A stretch of 64,000 nt of DNA from JADHLJ01 sp038146985 (GCA_038146985.1 JAYQSQ010000016.1:186001-250000); one strand, 5' to 3'; shown: positions 1 through 14,495, counted from the stretch's first letter. The notes: generated from the sequence alone by a model not told the origin. Numbers and translations: made by a program.

Positions 1-1
1 G

Positions 2-477
2 TTCGACGGTGCGCGCGAAGAGGATATCGTGCGGATGCTGGAGCATGCCGGTCTCGATTCGACCGGACAGGTGACCTTGATAGACGGCCGGACCGGCGAA
101 CCATTCGACCGGAAGGTGACGGTAGGCTATATTTACATGCTGAAGTTGCACCATCTGGTAGACGACAAGATCCATGCCCGTTCCATCGGCCCCTACAGCC
201 TGGTCACCCAGCAGCCTCTCGGTGGCAAGGCTCAGTTCGGAGGTCAGCGTTTCGGCGAGATGGAGGTCTGGGCCCTGGAGGCCTATGGCGCCGCCTATAC
301 ATTGCAGGAGATGCTTACGGTGAAATCGGACGACGTTTCGGGCCGCACCAAGGTCTATGAGGCGATCGTTCGGGGCGATGACAATTTCGAGGCCGGTATC
401 CCGAATCGTTCAACGTCCTGGTCAAGGAACTTCGATCCCTCGGTCTTAATGTTGATCTTGACCAGCAGCAGTATTGA
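2..477 (+). CDS. rpoB: RNA polymerase beta subunit, C-terminal part (5' end outside window; one frameshift)
   Basis: This is the last ~158 codons of the beta subunit of DNA-directed RNA polymerase. Frame 2 reads through the conserved C-terminal segment (GGKAQFGGQRFGEMEVWALE, then YGAAYTLQEMLTVKSDD) that clamps onto beta'. After AIVRGDDNFEAGIP the frame breaks: the bases near 404 read cccgaatcg where cccggaatcg is expected. Restoring that G gives ESFNVLVKELRSLGLNVDL and a stop at 475-477, the normal RpoB end. Without the correction the frame runs to 616 with unrelated residues. It is followed by a 131-base gap and rpoC, as usual. The gene is certain; reading the indel as a sequence error is an inference from the conserved ending. 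Confidence 0.95.
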
Positions 478-608
478 CGCCTGTTCCGCGGGCGCTCCGA
501 TGGTTGTCGGCGCGGCCGCGGAACTGTCTTCCAGTCGGGGATACCCGGCTGGTCGTGGCCGCGCGAACGGCCGGACCAACGCGTCCAGCGGACGCAAGGA
601 GACGCTTT

Positions 609-4784
<4,176 letters not shown>

Positions 4785-4816
4785 GCGCCGCCGCCCGACC
4801 CTCCTTCACCGAAGCA

Positions 4817-4850
4817 CCGGCCCCGGAGACGATCCGGGGCCGGATTCGTT
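4817..4850 (+). terminator. Intrinsic-type terminator after rpoC
   Basis: A perfect 11-base-pair GC-rich stem (4817-4827 with 4833-4843, arm CCGGCCCCGGA) closes a 5-base loop and is followed by attcgttt. It lies 32 bases after the rpoC stop and separates rpoBC from the rpsL promoter. The T-tract is weak, so it may need a termination factor. Confidence 0.7.
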
Positions 4851-5014
4851 TCGAGGACGAGAAAACCCGGATGTAACGGGTCTGCGGAACAGTCATAAAA
4901 ATGTCGACGAGGAGTATTTTCTTAAAATTTTCCGTCTTCCCGCCGCGTTCCCGCGCATCATCCCGCCTCCGCCACCCGTGCGCCAGAAACCGGAAAATTC
5001 GGTAAACTCAGTGC

Positions 5015-5043
5015 TTGACCCGGACAGGTCATCTCAATAGTAT
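5015..5043 (+). promoter_or_regulatory. Predicted sigma-70 promoter of the str operon
   Basis: TTGACC (5015-5020), a 17-base spacer and TAGTAT (5038-5043) form a good housekeeping promoter 203 bases upstream of the rpsL start. The interval 4851-5014 is AT-richer and holds no convincing gene. The ~200-base leader 5044-5245 also carries no gene that I can support. A frame open from 5015 into rpsL has no initiation signal and is leader sequence. Confidence 0.6.
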
Positions 5044-5245
5044 CCGCCAACTTTTGCGGCGGCGGTGGTGTCTGCGACAGAGCCAATCGGGGCTCCAGAA
5101 GAGACAAACACGGCGCCGAAGACGAGCAAAAGACGGTCAGGCCTCCCGCAGAGGCTACAGAGAGCGAAACGTTCGGCCCTTGAAAGCCGCCAAGGCGACT
5201 AGGTCCGGGTTTCGCATGTTTTTTTGGTCGAGAGGGAAAGCCTCA

Positions 5246-5617
5246 ATGCCGACGATCAATCAGCTGACCCGCCAGGGCCGGCAAAAGCCCATCGCCCGCA
5301 ACAAGGTCCCGGCCTTGGAGGCGTGCCCGCAGAAACGCGGCGTGTGCACGCGTGTCTATACCACCACCCCGAAAAAGCCGAACTCGGCGTTGCGTAAGGT
5401 CGCGCGGGTGCGCTTGACCAACGGTTTCGAGGTGACGAGCTACATCCCGGGCGAAGGTCATAACCTTCAGGAGCATTCCGTCGTGATGATCCGCGGCGGC
5501 CGCGTGAAGGACCTGCCGGGCGTTCGCTATCACATCATTCGCGGTACCCTCGACACCCAGGGTGTCAAGGACCGCCGCCAGCGCCGCTCGAAATACGGCG
5601 CCAAGCGGCCGAAGTAA
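5246..5617 (+). CDS. rpsL: 30S ribosomal protein S12
   Basis: S12 (123 residues) sits at the decoding centre of the 30S subunit. The start is ATG 5246 (MPTINQLTRQGRQK) behind AGAGGGA at 5231-5237, which agrees with the family N-terminus. The streptomycin-relevant segments TTTPKKPNSALRKVARVR and GGRVKDLPGVRYH are present with the sensitive-type lysines. The basic tail ends KYGAKRPK. It is first in the str operon, 12 bases before rpsG. No indels are seen here, unlike the large genes on both sides. Confidence 0.98.
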   Translation: MPTINQLTRQGRQKPIARNKVPALEACPQKRGVCTRVYTTTPKKPNSALRKVARVRLTNGFEVTSYIPGEGHNLQEHSVVMIRGGRVKDLPGVRYHIIRGTLDTQGVKDRRQRRSKYGAKRPK

Positions 5618-5629
5618 GGAGACGCCCGT

Positions 5630-6100
5630 ATGTCGAGACGCCATCGCGCCGAAAAACGTGACGTCCTGCCGGACGCCAAGTTCAAGGACCAGATCGTCAG
5701 CAAGTTCATGAGCTGTTTGATGTATGACGGCAAGCGGTCGGTCGCGGAGTCCATTGTCTACGGCGCCTTCGACAAGATCGAGGCGCGGTCGGGACAGCCG
5801 CCGGTGAACCTGTTCCATGATGCGCTCAACAATGTCCGTCCGTCGGTCGAGGTCCGCTCGCGCCGGGTGGGTGGCGCGACCTATCAGGTGCCGGTGGAGG
5901 TTCGCTCGGACCGGGCCCAGGCATTGGCGATCCGCTGGACGATCGAAGCGGCGCGCAAGCGGTCCGAGAACACGATGGTCGACCGGCTTTCGGGCGAACT
6001 GCTTGACGCCGCCAACAATCGGGGCGCCGCGGTGAAGAAGAAGGAAGACACGCATCGCATGGCGGAGGCGAACAAGGCCTTCTCCCATTACCGTTGGTAA
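5630..6100 (+). CDS. rpsG: 30S ribosomal protein S7
   Basis: S7 (156 residues) nucleates assembly of the 30S head and contacts E-site tRNA. It opens MSRRHRAEKRDVLPDAKF and keeps the conserved NVRPSVEVRSRRVGGATYQ segment and the C-terminal KAFSHYRW. ATG 5630 is preceded by AAGGAGA. It lies between rpsL and fusA in the canonical str order. In other bacteria S7 represses this operon by binding the rpsL-rpsG spacer; here that spacer is only 12 bases, so any such site would have to lie elsewhere. Confidence 0.98.
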   Translation: MSRRHRAEKRDVLPDAKFKDQIVSKFMSCLMYDGKRSVAESIVYGAFDKIEARSGQPPVNLFHDALNNVRPSVEVRSRRVGGATYQVPVEVRSDRAQALAIRWTIEAARKRSENTMVDRLSGELLDAANNRGAAVKKKEDTHRMAEANKAFSHYRW

Positions 6101-6124
6101 TTTCCGGGCGCGAAAGATCTGATC

Positions 6125-8195
6125 ATGGCTAGAAAAACTCCCCTCGAACGGTACCGCAACATCGGCATCATGGCCCATATCGATGCCGGCAAGACCACGA
6201 CGACCGAGCGGGTTCTCTATTATACGGGCCGGTCCTATAAGATCGGCGAGGTTCATGACGGCAACGCCACCATGGACTGGATGGAGCAGGAACAGGAGCG
6301 CGGCATCACGATCACCTCGGCCGCCACGACCTGCCACTGGAAAGAGCATCAGATCAACATCATCGATACCCCCGGCCACGTGGACTTCACCATCGAGGTG
6401 GAGCGCGCGCTGAGGGTCTTGGACGGCGCGGTGGCGGTGTTCGATTCCGTGCCGGCGTCGAGCCGCAATCAGAGACGGTGTGGCGCCAGGCGGACAAGTA
6501 CCATGTCCCGCGGATCTGCTTCGTCAACAAGATGGACCGTATCGGCGCCGACTTCTACCGCTGCGTCTCGATGATCAAGGATCGCCTTGGCGCGGTTCCC
6601 CTGGTCACCAGCTTCGGTCGGCACCGAGTCCGATTTCGTTGGCCTGATCGACCTGATCCAGATGAAGTCCGTCCGCTGGCTTGACAGAAGCCTCGGTGCG
6701 CAGTTCGAGATTGAAGATATTCCGGCCGATATGCGTGAGCAGGCCGAGGAATACCGCGCAACCATGGTCGAACTGGCGGTTGAACAGGACGAGACCGCGC
6801 TGGAAGCCTATCTCGAGGGCGAGGAGATCTCCGAAGAAGTGCTGCGCAAAGTGCATTCGCAAGGGCACCATCGCCGCCGCCTTCGTGCCGGTTCTCTGCG
6901 GATCGGCTTTCAAGAACAAGGGCGTGCAGCCGCTGCTCGACGCGGTGGTCGACTTTCTGCCCTCGCCGATCGACGTTGACCATGTGACCGGCGTGCTTCC
7001 GGACACCGACACGGTGGTGGAGCGCAAGAGCAGCGACGACGAGCCGTTCTCGGGTCTGGCTTTCAAGATCATGAACGATCCCTTCGTCGGGTCGCTGACC
7101 TTCATGCGGGTCTATTCCGGCGTGCTTGAGACCGGCACCGGCGTGCTGAACACGGTCAAGGGCAGCCGGGAGCGGATCGGCCGCATGCTTGAGATGACGC
7201 CAACAGCCGCGAAGACGTCAAGGAAGTCCGCGCGGGCGACATCGTCGCGCTTGCCGGTCTGAAAAACACGACCACGGGTGACACGCTCTGCGATCCGTTG
7301 AAACCGGTGATCCTGGAGCGCATGGAGTTCCCGGATCCGGTCATCGAGGTCGCGGTCGAGCCGAAGAGCAAGAGCGACCAGGAAAGATGGGCGCCGCGCT
7401 GGCGCGACTGGCGGCTGAGGACCCCTCCTTCCGGGTCACCAGCGATGCCGAAAGCGGGCAGACCGTGATCAGGGCATGGGCGAGCTGCATCTTGAGATCC
7501 TGGTCGATCGCATGCGCCGCGAGTTCAAGGTCGACGCCAATGTCGGCGCGCCGCAGGTGGCGTATCGCGAGACGATTACCCAGAGCACCGAGATCGACTA
7601 CACCCACAAGAAGCAGACCGGCGGTTCCGGGCAGTTCGCGCGCATCAAGCTGGTGTTCGAGCCGTTGGAAGTCGGCGCGGGTTTTGTGTTCGAGAATTCG
7701 GTGGTCGGCGGCTCGGTGCCGAAGGAATACGTGCCGGGCGTCGAAAGGGGCTGCTATCCGCCAAGGAATCAGGCGTGATCGCCGGCTTCCCGCTGATCGA
7801 TTTCAAGGCGACGCTGATCGATGGTGCCAGCCACGATGTCGACTCCAGCGTGATGGCCTTCGAAATCGCCGCCCGCGCGGCGTTCCGCGAAGGTATCCCG
7901 AAGGCGCGTCCGAAGCTTATGGAGCCGATCATGCGGGTTGGAAGTGGTGACGCCGGAAGACTACATGGGCGACATCATCGGCGATCTGAGCAGCCGCCGG
8001 GGCAACGTGGCGGGCATGGATCAGCGCGGCAACGCCCGTGTGATCAACGCCATGGTGCCGCTGGCCAACATGTTCGGCTACGTGAACACGTTGCGGTCCA
8101 TGAGCCAGGGCCGGGCGCAGTACACCATGCATTTCGACCACTACGAACAGGTGCCGCAGGCGGTTGCCGACGAGGTGACCGCGAAGATGGCGTGA
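6125..8195 (+). CDS. fusA: Translation elongation factor G (nine indels in the given sequence)
   Basis: EF-G, the GTPase that drives ribosomal translocation. G1 (AHIDAGKTT), G3 (DTPGHVDF) and G4 (NKMD) are visible, followed by domains II-V to the typical end. The sequence is split over all three frames by a lost G near 6451, lost C at 6609 and 6615, extra A near 6850, lost C near 7196, lost A near 7384, lost G near 7472, lost C near 7751 and extra T near 7939. Every frame change is consistent with the next. Correction gives 2076 bases and 691 residues, the standard length. Calling it a pseudogene would be wrong: the gene is essential, and all segments are collinear and highly conserved. Confidence 0.95.
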
Positions 8196-8260
8196 CCGGG
8201 CGGGCCTGATCCGGCTCGCGCAGCAATTGGCGCATTGTATTTGAAGACGGAGTTACGACG

Positions 8261-9449
<1,189 letters not shown>

Positions 9450-9459
9450 GCGTTTGGTC

Positions 9460-9488
9460 CGGCCCGCTTCCTTCAAGGAGCGGGGCCG
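9460..9488 (+). other. Hairpin between tuf and rpsJ
   Basis: CGGCCCGCT (9460-9468) pairs with AGCGGGGCCG (9479-9488) with one bulged G. No T-run follows, so it is a poor intrinsic terminator. It may be a partial attenuator or processing site between the str and S10 segments. This is inference from one fold only. Confidence 0.35.
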
Positions 9489-9525
9489 AACTGTTTGCAG
9501 GCCGGTACGACCGGGGATTGAAGTC

Positions 9526-9834
9526 ATGGACAGTCAGAACATCAGAATTCGCTTGAAGGCGTTCGATCACCGGGTGCTCGATCAGTCGACCGGGGAAATC
9601 GTCAGCACGGCGAAGCGGACCGGGGCCCAGGTGCGCGGCCCGATCCCGCTGCCGAACCGGATCGAGAAGTACACGGTCCTGCGGTCGCCGCATATCGACA
9701 AGAAGAGCCGTGAGCAGTTCGAGATCCGCACGCACAAGCGGCTCCTCGACATCGTCGACCCGACACCGCAGACCGTGGACGCGCTGATGAAGCTCGACCT
9801 CGCCGCCGGTGTCGATGTCGAAATCAAGCTCTAG
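9526..9834 (+). CDS. rpsJ: 30S ribosomal protein S10
   Basis: S10 (102 residues) is a 30S head protein, and as NusE also an antitermination factor with NusB. The start is ATG 9526 (MDSQNIRIRLKAFDHRVLD); the open frame continues upstream only as tuf-tail and spacer sequence. The conserved RTGAQVRGPIPLP and REQFEIRTHKRLLDI segments are present. First gene of the S10 cluster, 16 bases before rplC. Confidence 0.97.
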   Translation: MDSQNIRIRLKAFDHRVLDQSTGEIVSTAKRTGAQVRGPIPLPNRIEKYTVLRSPHIDKKSREQFEIRTHKRLLDIVDPTPQTVDALMKLDLAAGVDVEIKL

Positions 9835-9850
9835 GCCGGGAGACGATCCG

Positions 9851-10678
9851 ATGCGTTGTGGAATGATCGCTCGGAAGGTCGGCATGACCCGGGTGTTCAC
9901 GGATGAGGGGCTTCACGTCCCGGTCACCGTGCTGCAGGTGGACAAGTGCCAGGTCGTTGCCCAGCGCAACGAGGAGCGCGACGGATATACCGCGCTTCAG
10001 CTCGGCGTCGGAGCCGCCAAGGTCAAGCGGACCAGCCAGCAGATGCGCGGCCATTTCGCCAAGGCCCAGGTCGAGCCGAAGCGCAAGCTCGTGGAATTTC
10101 GCGTCAGCCCCGATGCGATGATTGAGGTCGGCGCCGAGCTGCTGCCGGACCATTTCATTGCCGGACAGCGGGTCGATGTCGTGGGGACCTCCATCGGCAA
10201 GGGCTTTGCCGGTTCCATGAAGCGGCACAACTTCGGCGGCCTTCGCGCCTCGCACGGTGTCTCGGTCTCGCACCGCTCGCACGGCTCCACCGGCAACAGC
10301 CAGGATCCGGGCCGGGTGTGGAAGGGCAAGAAGATGGCGGGTCACATGGGCGATGTCCGGGTGACCACGCAGAACCTGACGGTGGTATCGACTGACGTGG
10401 AGCGTGGCTTGATCCTGGTCCGCGGCGCGGTGCCGGGTTCCAAGGGCGGCTATGTGCTGATCAGCGACGCCGTGAAGATCGCGGCCCAGGATGGCCTCCC
10501 GTTCCCGGGCTCGTTCCGGGCTCCGGAAGCGGAGGCGCCTCAGGCGGCCGAGGAGGAAGCGCCGGTTCCGGTCGAGGCCGAGGCCGAGGCGGTTACCGAG
10601 GCGCCGGCAGACGTTGCCGAGGAAACATCTCCGGCGGCGGACGAGACATCGTCCGACGATGCGGAAAAGAAGGACTGA
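9851..10678 (+). CDS. rplC: 50S ribosomal protein L3 with long acidic C-terminal tail
   Basis: L3 (275 residues) binds 23S rRNA near the peptidyl-transferase centre and nucleates 50S assembly. The start is ATG 9851 (MRCGMIARKVGMTRVF). The loop segment RASHGVSVSHRSHGSTGN and GKKMAGHMGDVRVT are typical. The core ends around residue 220; about 50 further residues are almost only Ala, Glu, Asp, Pro and Thr. That tail makes the protein ~65 residues longer than E. coli L3 (209) and is probably disordered. It contrasts sharply with the basic core. Confidence 0.96.
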   Translation: MRCGMIARKVGMTRVFTDEGLHVPVTVLQVDKCQVVAQRNEERDGYTALQLGVGAAKVKRTSQQMRGHFAKAQVEPKRKLVEFRVSPDAMIEVGAELLPDHFIAGQRVDVVGTSIGKGFAGSMKRHNFGGLRASHGVSVSHRSHGSTGNSQDPGRVWKGKKMAGHMGDVRVTTQNLTVVSTDVERGLILVRGAVPGSKGGYVLISDAVKIAAQDGLPFPGSFRAPEAEAPQAAEEEAPVPVEAEAEAVTEAPADVAEETSPAADETSSDDAEKKD

Positions 10679-10682
10679 GACC

Positions 10683-11300
10683 ATGAAGCTTTCGGTCAAA
10701 ACCCTGGATGCCAAGGATAGTGGCGAAATCGAGTTGGACGACTCGATCTTCGGGATTGAGCCGCGCCGCGACATCCTTGCCCGGGTGGTGAACTGGCAAT
10801 TGGCCAAGCGCCGCGCCGGCACCCACAAGGTCAAGCTGGTCGGAGAGATCAGCGGCACCACCGCAAAACCGTTCCGGCAAAAGGGCACGGGCCGGGCCCG
10901 TCAGGGCTCAACCCGGTCGGCGCAGTTCCGGGGCGGTGCCACCGTGCACGGGCCGGTGGTGCGTAGCCACGCGCATGATCTGCCGAAGAAGGTGCGCCGC
11001 CTGGGTCTGAAATGCGCGCTTTCCGCGAAACAGGCAGAAGGCAAGCTCGTCGTCGTCGACAGCATCGAAGGATCGGGAAAGACCAAGGATCTGGCCAAGC
11101 AACTGACCGCTTTGGGATGGAACTCGGTACTGCTGATCGACGGGCCGGAGCCGAACGCCTCCTTCGCCCGCGCGGCGCGAAACATTCCCAAGGTGGACGT
11201 GCTGCCGACCCAGGGCGCCAATGTCTACGACATCCTGCGGCGGGACACGCTGGTCCTTACCCGGTCCGCCGTCGAACATCTGGAGGCTCGTCTGAAATGA
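10683..11300 (+). CDS. rplD: 50S ribosomal protein L4
   Basis: L4 (205 residues) lines the exit tunnel of the 50S subunit. It starts at ATG 10683 (MKLSVKTLDAKDSGEIELDD), four bases after rplC. The tunnel-loop region is recognisable (TAKPFRQKGTGRARQGSTRS, then RGGATVHGP). The C-terminal part reads NVYDILRRDTLVLTRSAVE. Its TGA overlaps the rplW ATG. In gammaproteobacteria L4 represses the S10 operon; no matching leader structure is evident here. Confidence 0.97.
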   Translation: MKLSVKTLDAKDSGEIELDDSIFGIEPRRDILARVVNWQLAKRRAGTHKVKLVGEISGTTAKPFRQKGTGRARQGSTRSAQFRGGATVHGPVVRSHAHDLPKKVRRLGLKCALSAKQAEGKLVVVDSIEGSGKTKDLAKQLTALGWNSVLLIDGPEPNASFARAARNIPKVDVLPTQGANVYDILRRDTLVLTRSAVEHLEARLK

Positions 11301-11626
11301 GCATGCGGCCCTACAACGCCAGCCAGGTGAAGATGAGCCGGGAGCGGATGTACGAGATCATCCGCCGCCCGCTGGTCACCGAAAAGTCGACGCTCGGCTC
11401 CCAGTTCGGTCAGGTCACTTTCGTGGTCGGCCTTGATGCGACCAAGCCGGAGATCAAGGTCGCGGTCGAGCAGCTCTTCGACCGTAAGGTCAAGACCGTC
11501 AATACGTTGCGTCAGAAAGGCAAGGTCAAGCGGTTCCGCGGCGGGCCGGGACGCCGGTCCGACTACAAGAAGGCCGTGGTGACGTTCGAGGACGGCCAGG
11601 ACGTCGACGTGAGCCAGGGGGTATAG
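11297..11626 (+). CDS. rplW: 50S ribosomal protein L23
   Basis: L23 (up to 109 residues) sits at the tunnel exit and docks trigger factor and SRP. ATG 11297 overlaps the rplD stop (ATGA); a second ATG at 11303 is also possible. The conserved core is present: MYEIIRRPLVTEKSTL, VEQLFDRKVKTVNTL and GRRSDYKKAVVTF. The start is the only uncertainty, because the family core begins near residue 18. Confidence 0.95.
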   Translation: MSMRPYNASQVKMSRERMYEIIRRPLVTEKSTLGSQFGQVTFVVGLDATKPEIKVAVEQLFDRKVKTVNTLRQKGKVKRFRGGPGRRSDYKKAVVTFEDGQDVDVSQGV

Positions 11627-11630
11627 AAAC

Positions 11631-12455
11631 ATGGCTCTGAAGCATTACAATCCGCGCACCCCGTCCCAGCGTCAGCTGGTTACGGTCGATCGCTCGGAGC
11701 TCTGGAAGGGTAAGCCGGTCAAAAAGCTGACGGTCGGCCTCACCAAGTCCGGCGGGCGCAACAATCACGGCCGCATCACCATGTGGCACCGGGGTGGCGG
11801 CCACAAGCGCACCTACCGGATGATCGATTTCAAGCGCCGGAAATTCGACGCTGTCGGTACCGTCGAGCGTCTTGAATATGATCCCAACCGGACCGCGTTC
11901 ATCGCCCTGATCACTTATGAGGACGGCGAGCAGGCCTATATCCTGGCCCCGCAGCGTCTAGGTGTCGGCGACAAGGTGATCTCGGGCGAACGCCAGGACA
12001 TCAAGCCGGGCAACGCGATGCCTTTGAGCAGCATCCCGGTCGGCACGATCGTTCACAATGTGGAACTGAAGGCCGGCAAGGGTGGCCAGATGGCTCGGGC
12101 CGCCGGCACATATGTGCAGTTGGTCGGCCGCGACGCCGGCTATGCGCTGCTGCGCCTGACCTCCGGCGAAGTGCGCATGGTGCGCGCGGAATGCATGGCG
12201 ACGATCGGCGCTGTGTCCAACCCGGATCAGCAGAACATCAAGATCGGCAAGGCGGGCCGCAAGCGTTGGCTCGGCAAGCGGCCGGTGGTGCGCGGCGTGG
12301 TGATGAACCCCGTCGACCATCCGCATGGCGGCGGCGAGGGTCGCACCTCGGGCGGACGGCATCCGGTCACGCCATGGGGTAAACCGACCAAGGGCAAGCG
12401 CACCCGCAACAACAAGAAGACGGACCGGCTGATCGTGCGCCGGCGCCGTAAGTAG
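11631..12455 (+). CDS. rplB: 50S ribosomal protein L2
   Basis: L2 (274 residues) binds 23S rRNA and is needed for subunit joining and peptidyl-transferase activity. It starts MALKHYNPRTPSQRQLVTVD at ATG 11631, four bases after rplW. The family signature MNPVDHPHGGGEGRTSGGRH, containing the conserved histidine, is intact near residue 225. The basic C-terminus reads RTRNNKKTDRLIVRRRRK. Confidence 0.98.
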   Translation: MALKHYNPRTPSQRQLVTVDRSELWKGKPVKKLTVGLTKSGGRNNHGRITMWHRGGGHKRTYRMIDFKRRKFDAVGTVERLEYDPNRTAFIALITYEDGEQAYILAPQRLGVGDKVISGERQDIKPGNAMPLSSIPVGTIVHNVELKAGKGGQMARAAGTYVQLVGRDAGYALLRLTSGEVRMVRAECMATIGAVSNPDQQNIKIGKAGRKRWLGKRPVVRGVVMNPVDHPHGGGEGRTSGGRHPVTPWGKPTKGKRTRNNKKTDRLIVRRRRK

Positions 12456-12466
12456 GGGAGACAGAC

Positions 12467-12742
12467 GTGGCTCGCTCTGTTTGGAAGGGACCGTTCGTCG
12501 ACGGCTATCTGCTCAAGAAGGCGGAAGTCGCGCTCGATTCCGGTCGCAACGCGGTGATCCGGACCTGGTCCCGCCGTTCCACCATCATGCCGCAATTCGT
12601 CGGCCTGACTTTCGGCGTTCACAACGGGCACAAGCACGTGCCGGTTCTGGTCACCGAACACATGGTCGGACACAAGTTCGGTGAATTCGCGCCGACCCGG
12701 ACCTTCTACGGCCATGCGGCCGACAAGAAGGCGCGGCGCTAG
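12467..12742 (+). CDS. rpsS: 30S ribosomal protein S19
   Basis: S19 (91 residues) is a 30S head protein that forms a complex with S13 near the A-site tRNA. It begins with GTG 12467 (MARSVWKGPFVDGYL), 6 bases after GGGAGA. The signatures TWSRRSTIMPQFVGLTFGVH, VPVLVTEHMVGHKFGEFAPT and YGHAADKKARR are intact. It lies 16 bases before rplV. Confidence 0.97.
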   Translation: MARSVWKGPFVDGYLLKKAEVALDSGRNAVIRTWSRRSTIMPQFVGLTFGVHNGHKHVPVLVTEHMVGHKFGEFAPTRTFYGHAADKKARR

Positions 12743-12758
12743 GGATTGGACGACGAAC

Positions 12759-13139
12759 ATGGGTAAACCCAAGACCGAACGCCGGATCGAAGAGACCGAG
12801 GCACAGGCCGTGCTTCGCAACCTGCGGATCAGTCCGCAGAAGCTCAATCTGGTGGCGACGATGATCCGGGGCATGGACGCCGAAAAAGCGCTGGCCGCGC
12901 TGACCTTTTCGCGGCGCCGCATCAGCGGCGACGTCAAGAAAGCGGTGCAATCGGCGATCGCCAATGCCGAGAACAATCATCAGCTCGACGTCGACCGGCT
13001 CTACGTCAAGGAAGCATCCGTCGGCAAGGCGCTGACCATGCGCCGGTTCCGGCCGCGGGCACGGGGCCGCATGGGGCGTATCCGCAAGCCATTCTCCCAT
13101 CTCACCATCGTCGTGGGCGAACGCGAGGAGACCGCGTAA
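12759..13139 (+). CDS. rplV: 50S ribosomal protein L22
   Basis: L22 (126 residues) lines the narrow part of the exit tunnel, where its beta-hairpin contacts macrolides. The start is ATG 12759 (MGKPKTERRIEETEAQAVLR). The core RISPQKLNLVATMIRGM and the hairpin tip RRFRPRARGRMGRIRKPFSH are intact. Its TAA shares its last base with the rpsC ATG, so translation is coupled. Confidence 0.97.
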   Translation: MGKPKTERRIEETEAQAVLRNLRISPQKLNLVATMIRGMDAEKALAALTFSRRRISGDVKKAVQSAIANAENNHQLDVDRLYVKEASVGKALTMRRFRPRARGRMGRIRKPFSHLTIVVGEREETA

Positions 13140-13825
13140 TGGGTCAGAAAGTAAATCCGATCGGGCTGCGGCTCGGCATCAACCGGACCTGGGACTCGCG
13201 TTGGTTCGCGTCCAAGGACTATGCCACGCTGCTGCATCAGGATCTCAAGCTGCGCCGCTATCTGCGCAAGCGGTTGGCCCAGGCGGGCGTGAGCCGTGTG
13301 GTGATCGAGCGGCCGGCCAAGCGGGCGCGGGTGACGATCTACACAGCGCGGCCGGGCGTGGTCATCGGCAAGAAGGGTCAGGATATCGAGAAGCTCCGCA
13401 AGGACCTCTCGGACATGACCGGGACCGATGTGCACCTGAATATCATCGAGATCCGCAAGCCCGAGATCGACGCCAATCTGGTGGCCGACAACATCGCCCA
13501 GCAGCTCTCGCGCCGCGTGGCGTTCCGTCGGGCCATGAAGCGGGCCGTGCAGTCGGCGATCCGGCTCGGCGCGCTCGGTATCCGGATCAATTGCGGCGGC
13601 CGTCTCGGCGGCGCCGAAATCGCCCGGATGGAATGGTATCGCGAAGGCCGGGTGCCGTTGCACACGCTGCGCGCCGATATCGCCTCCGGCGAGGCGACCG
13701 CGCAGACCACCTATGGGGCCGGCGGGGTCAAGGTCTGGGTCTTCAAGGGCGAGATCATGGCCCACGATCCGATGGCGCAGGACAAGCGCATGGCCGAGCA
13801 GCAGCCGAGCGGCCCGTCGCGCTGA
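13139..13825 (+). CDS. rpsC: 30S ribosomal protein S3
   Basis: S3 (228 residues) forms part of the mRNA entry channel and has helicase activity with S4 and S5. It starts MGQKVNPIGLRLGINRTWDS at ATG 13139. The KH domain GRPGVVIGKKGQDI-type motif is present (RPGVVIGKKGQDIEKLRKDL). The C-terminal domain contains GRLGGAEIARMEWYREGRVP. It is followed by a 30-base gap and rplP. Confidence 0.97.
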   Translation: MGQKVNPIGLRLGINRTWDSRWFASKDYATLLHQDLKLRRYLRKRLAQAGVSRVVIERPAKRARVTIYTARPGVVIGKKGQDIEKLRKDLSDMTGTDVHLNIIEIRKPEIDANLVADNIAQQLSRRVAFRRAMKRAVQSAIRLGALGIRINCGGRLGGAEIARMEWYREGRVPLHTLRADIASGEATAQTTYGAGGVKVWVFKGEIMAHDPMAQDKRMAEQQPSGPSR

Positions 13826-13855
13826 ACCGGCGGTCGAGGATAGAGGAAACGAAAG

Positions 13856-14272
13856 ATGCTTAGTCCGAAGCGCACGAAATACCGCAAGGCCCACAAGGGC
13901 CGGATTCACGGCAACGCCAAGGGCGGATCCACGCTCAATTTCGGCGCCTATGGTCTGAAGGCGGTTGCGCCGGCGCGGATCACGGCGCGTCAGATCGAGG
14001 CGGCGCGGCGGGCGATGACCCGTCACATCAAGCGCGTCGGCCGCGTGTGGATCCGGATCTTCCCGGACGTGCCGGTATCCAGCAAGCCGGCTGAGGTCCG
14101 CATGGGCAAGGGCAAGGGCTCGCCGGAATTCTGGGTGTGCCGGGTGAAACCGGGCCGGGTGATGTTCGAAATGGACGGGGTTCCGCGCGAACTCGCCCGC
14201 GAGGCGATGGCGCTGGCCGCGGCGAAGCTGCCGATCGAGACCCGCTTCATCGCGCGCCTCGGCGACTCGTGA
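13856..14272 (+). CDS. rplP: 50S ribosomal protein L16
   Basis: L16 (138 residues) organises the A-site region of the 50S subunit. It begins MLSPKRTKYRKAHKGRIHGN at ATG 13856 behind GAGGAAA. The signatures RRAMTRHIKRVGRVWIRIFP and VRMGKGKGSPEFWVCRVKPG are intact; the arginine hydroxylated by YcfD-type enzymes in E. coli lies in this region. It precedes rpmC in standard order. Confidence 0.97.
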   Translation: MLSPKRTKYRKAHKGRIHGNAKGGSTLNFGAYGLKAVAPARITARQIEAARRAMTRHIKRVGRVWIRIFPDVPVSSKPAEVRMGKGKGSPEFWVCRVKPGRVMFEMDGVPRELAREAMALAAAKLPIETRFIARLGDS

Positions 14273-14288
14273 GCTTAGGAGACGGATG

Positions 14289-14495
14289 ATGGCAAGCAAG
14301 CAAGCCACGGATTTTCGCGCCAAGAGCGTCGATGAATTGAACGGCCAGTTGGTGGATCTGCGCAAGGAGCAGTTCAACTTGCGCTTCCAGCAGGCCGGCG
14401 GCCAGTTGGAAAACACGGCGCGGGTTCGCCAGGTGCGCCGGGATATCGCCCGCACCAAGATGATTCTGGCGGAAAAGGCGCGCGCCCAGGCGTGA
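14289..14495 (+). CDS. rpmC: 50S ribosomal protein L29
   Basis: L29 (68 residues) is a small helical-hairpin protein at the tunnel exit. Two adjacent ATGs exist (14286 and 14289). AGGAGA at 14277-14282 leaves 6 bases to 14289 but only 3 to 14286, so I chose 14289 (MASKQATDFRAKSVDELNGQ). The conserved LRKEQFNLRFQQAGGQLENT and RVRQVRRDIARTKMIL helices are clear. Confidence 0.95.
   Translation: MASKQATDFRAKSVDELNGQLVDLRKEQFNLRFQQAGGQLENTARVRQVRRDIARTKMILAEKARAQA

Noticed and set aside
5015..5245. N-terminal extension of S12 in the open frame from 5015
   Set aside because: The extension overlaps the predicted promoter, has no start signal and no similarity to S12; MPTINQL at 5246 is the family start.
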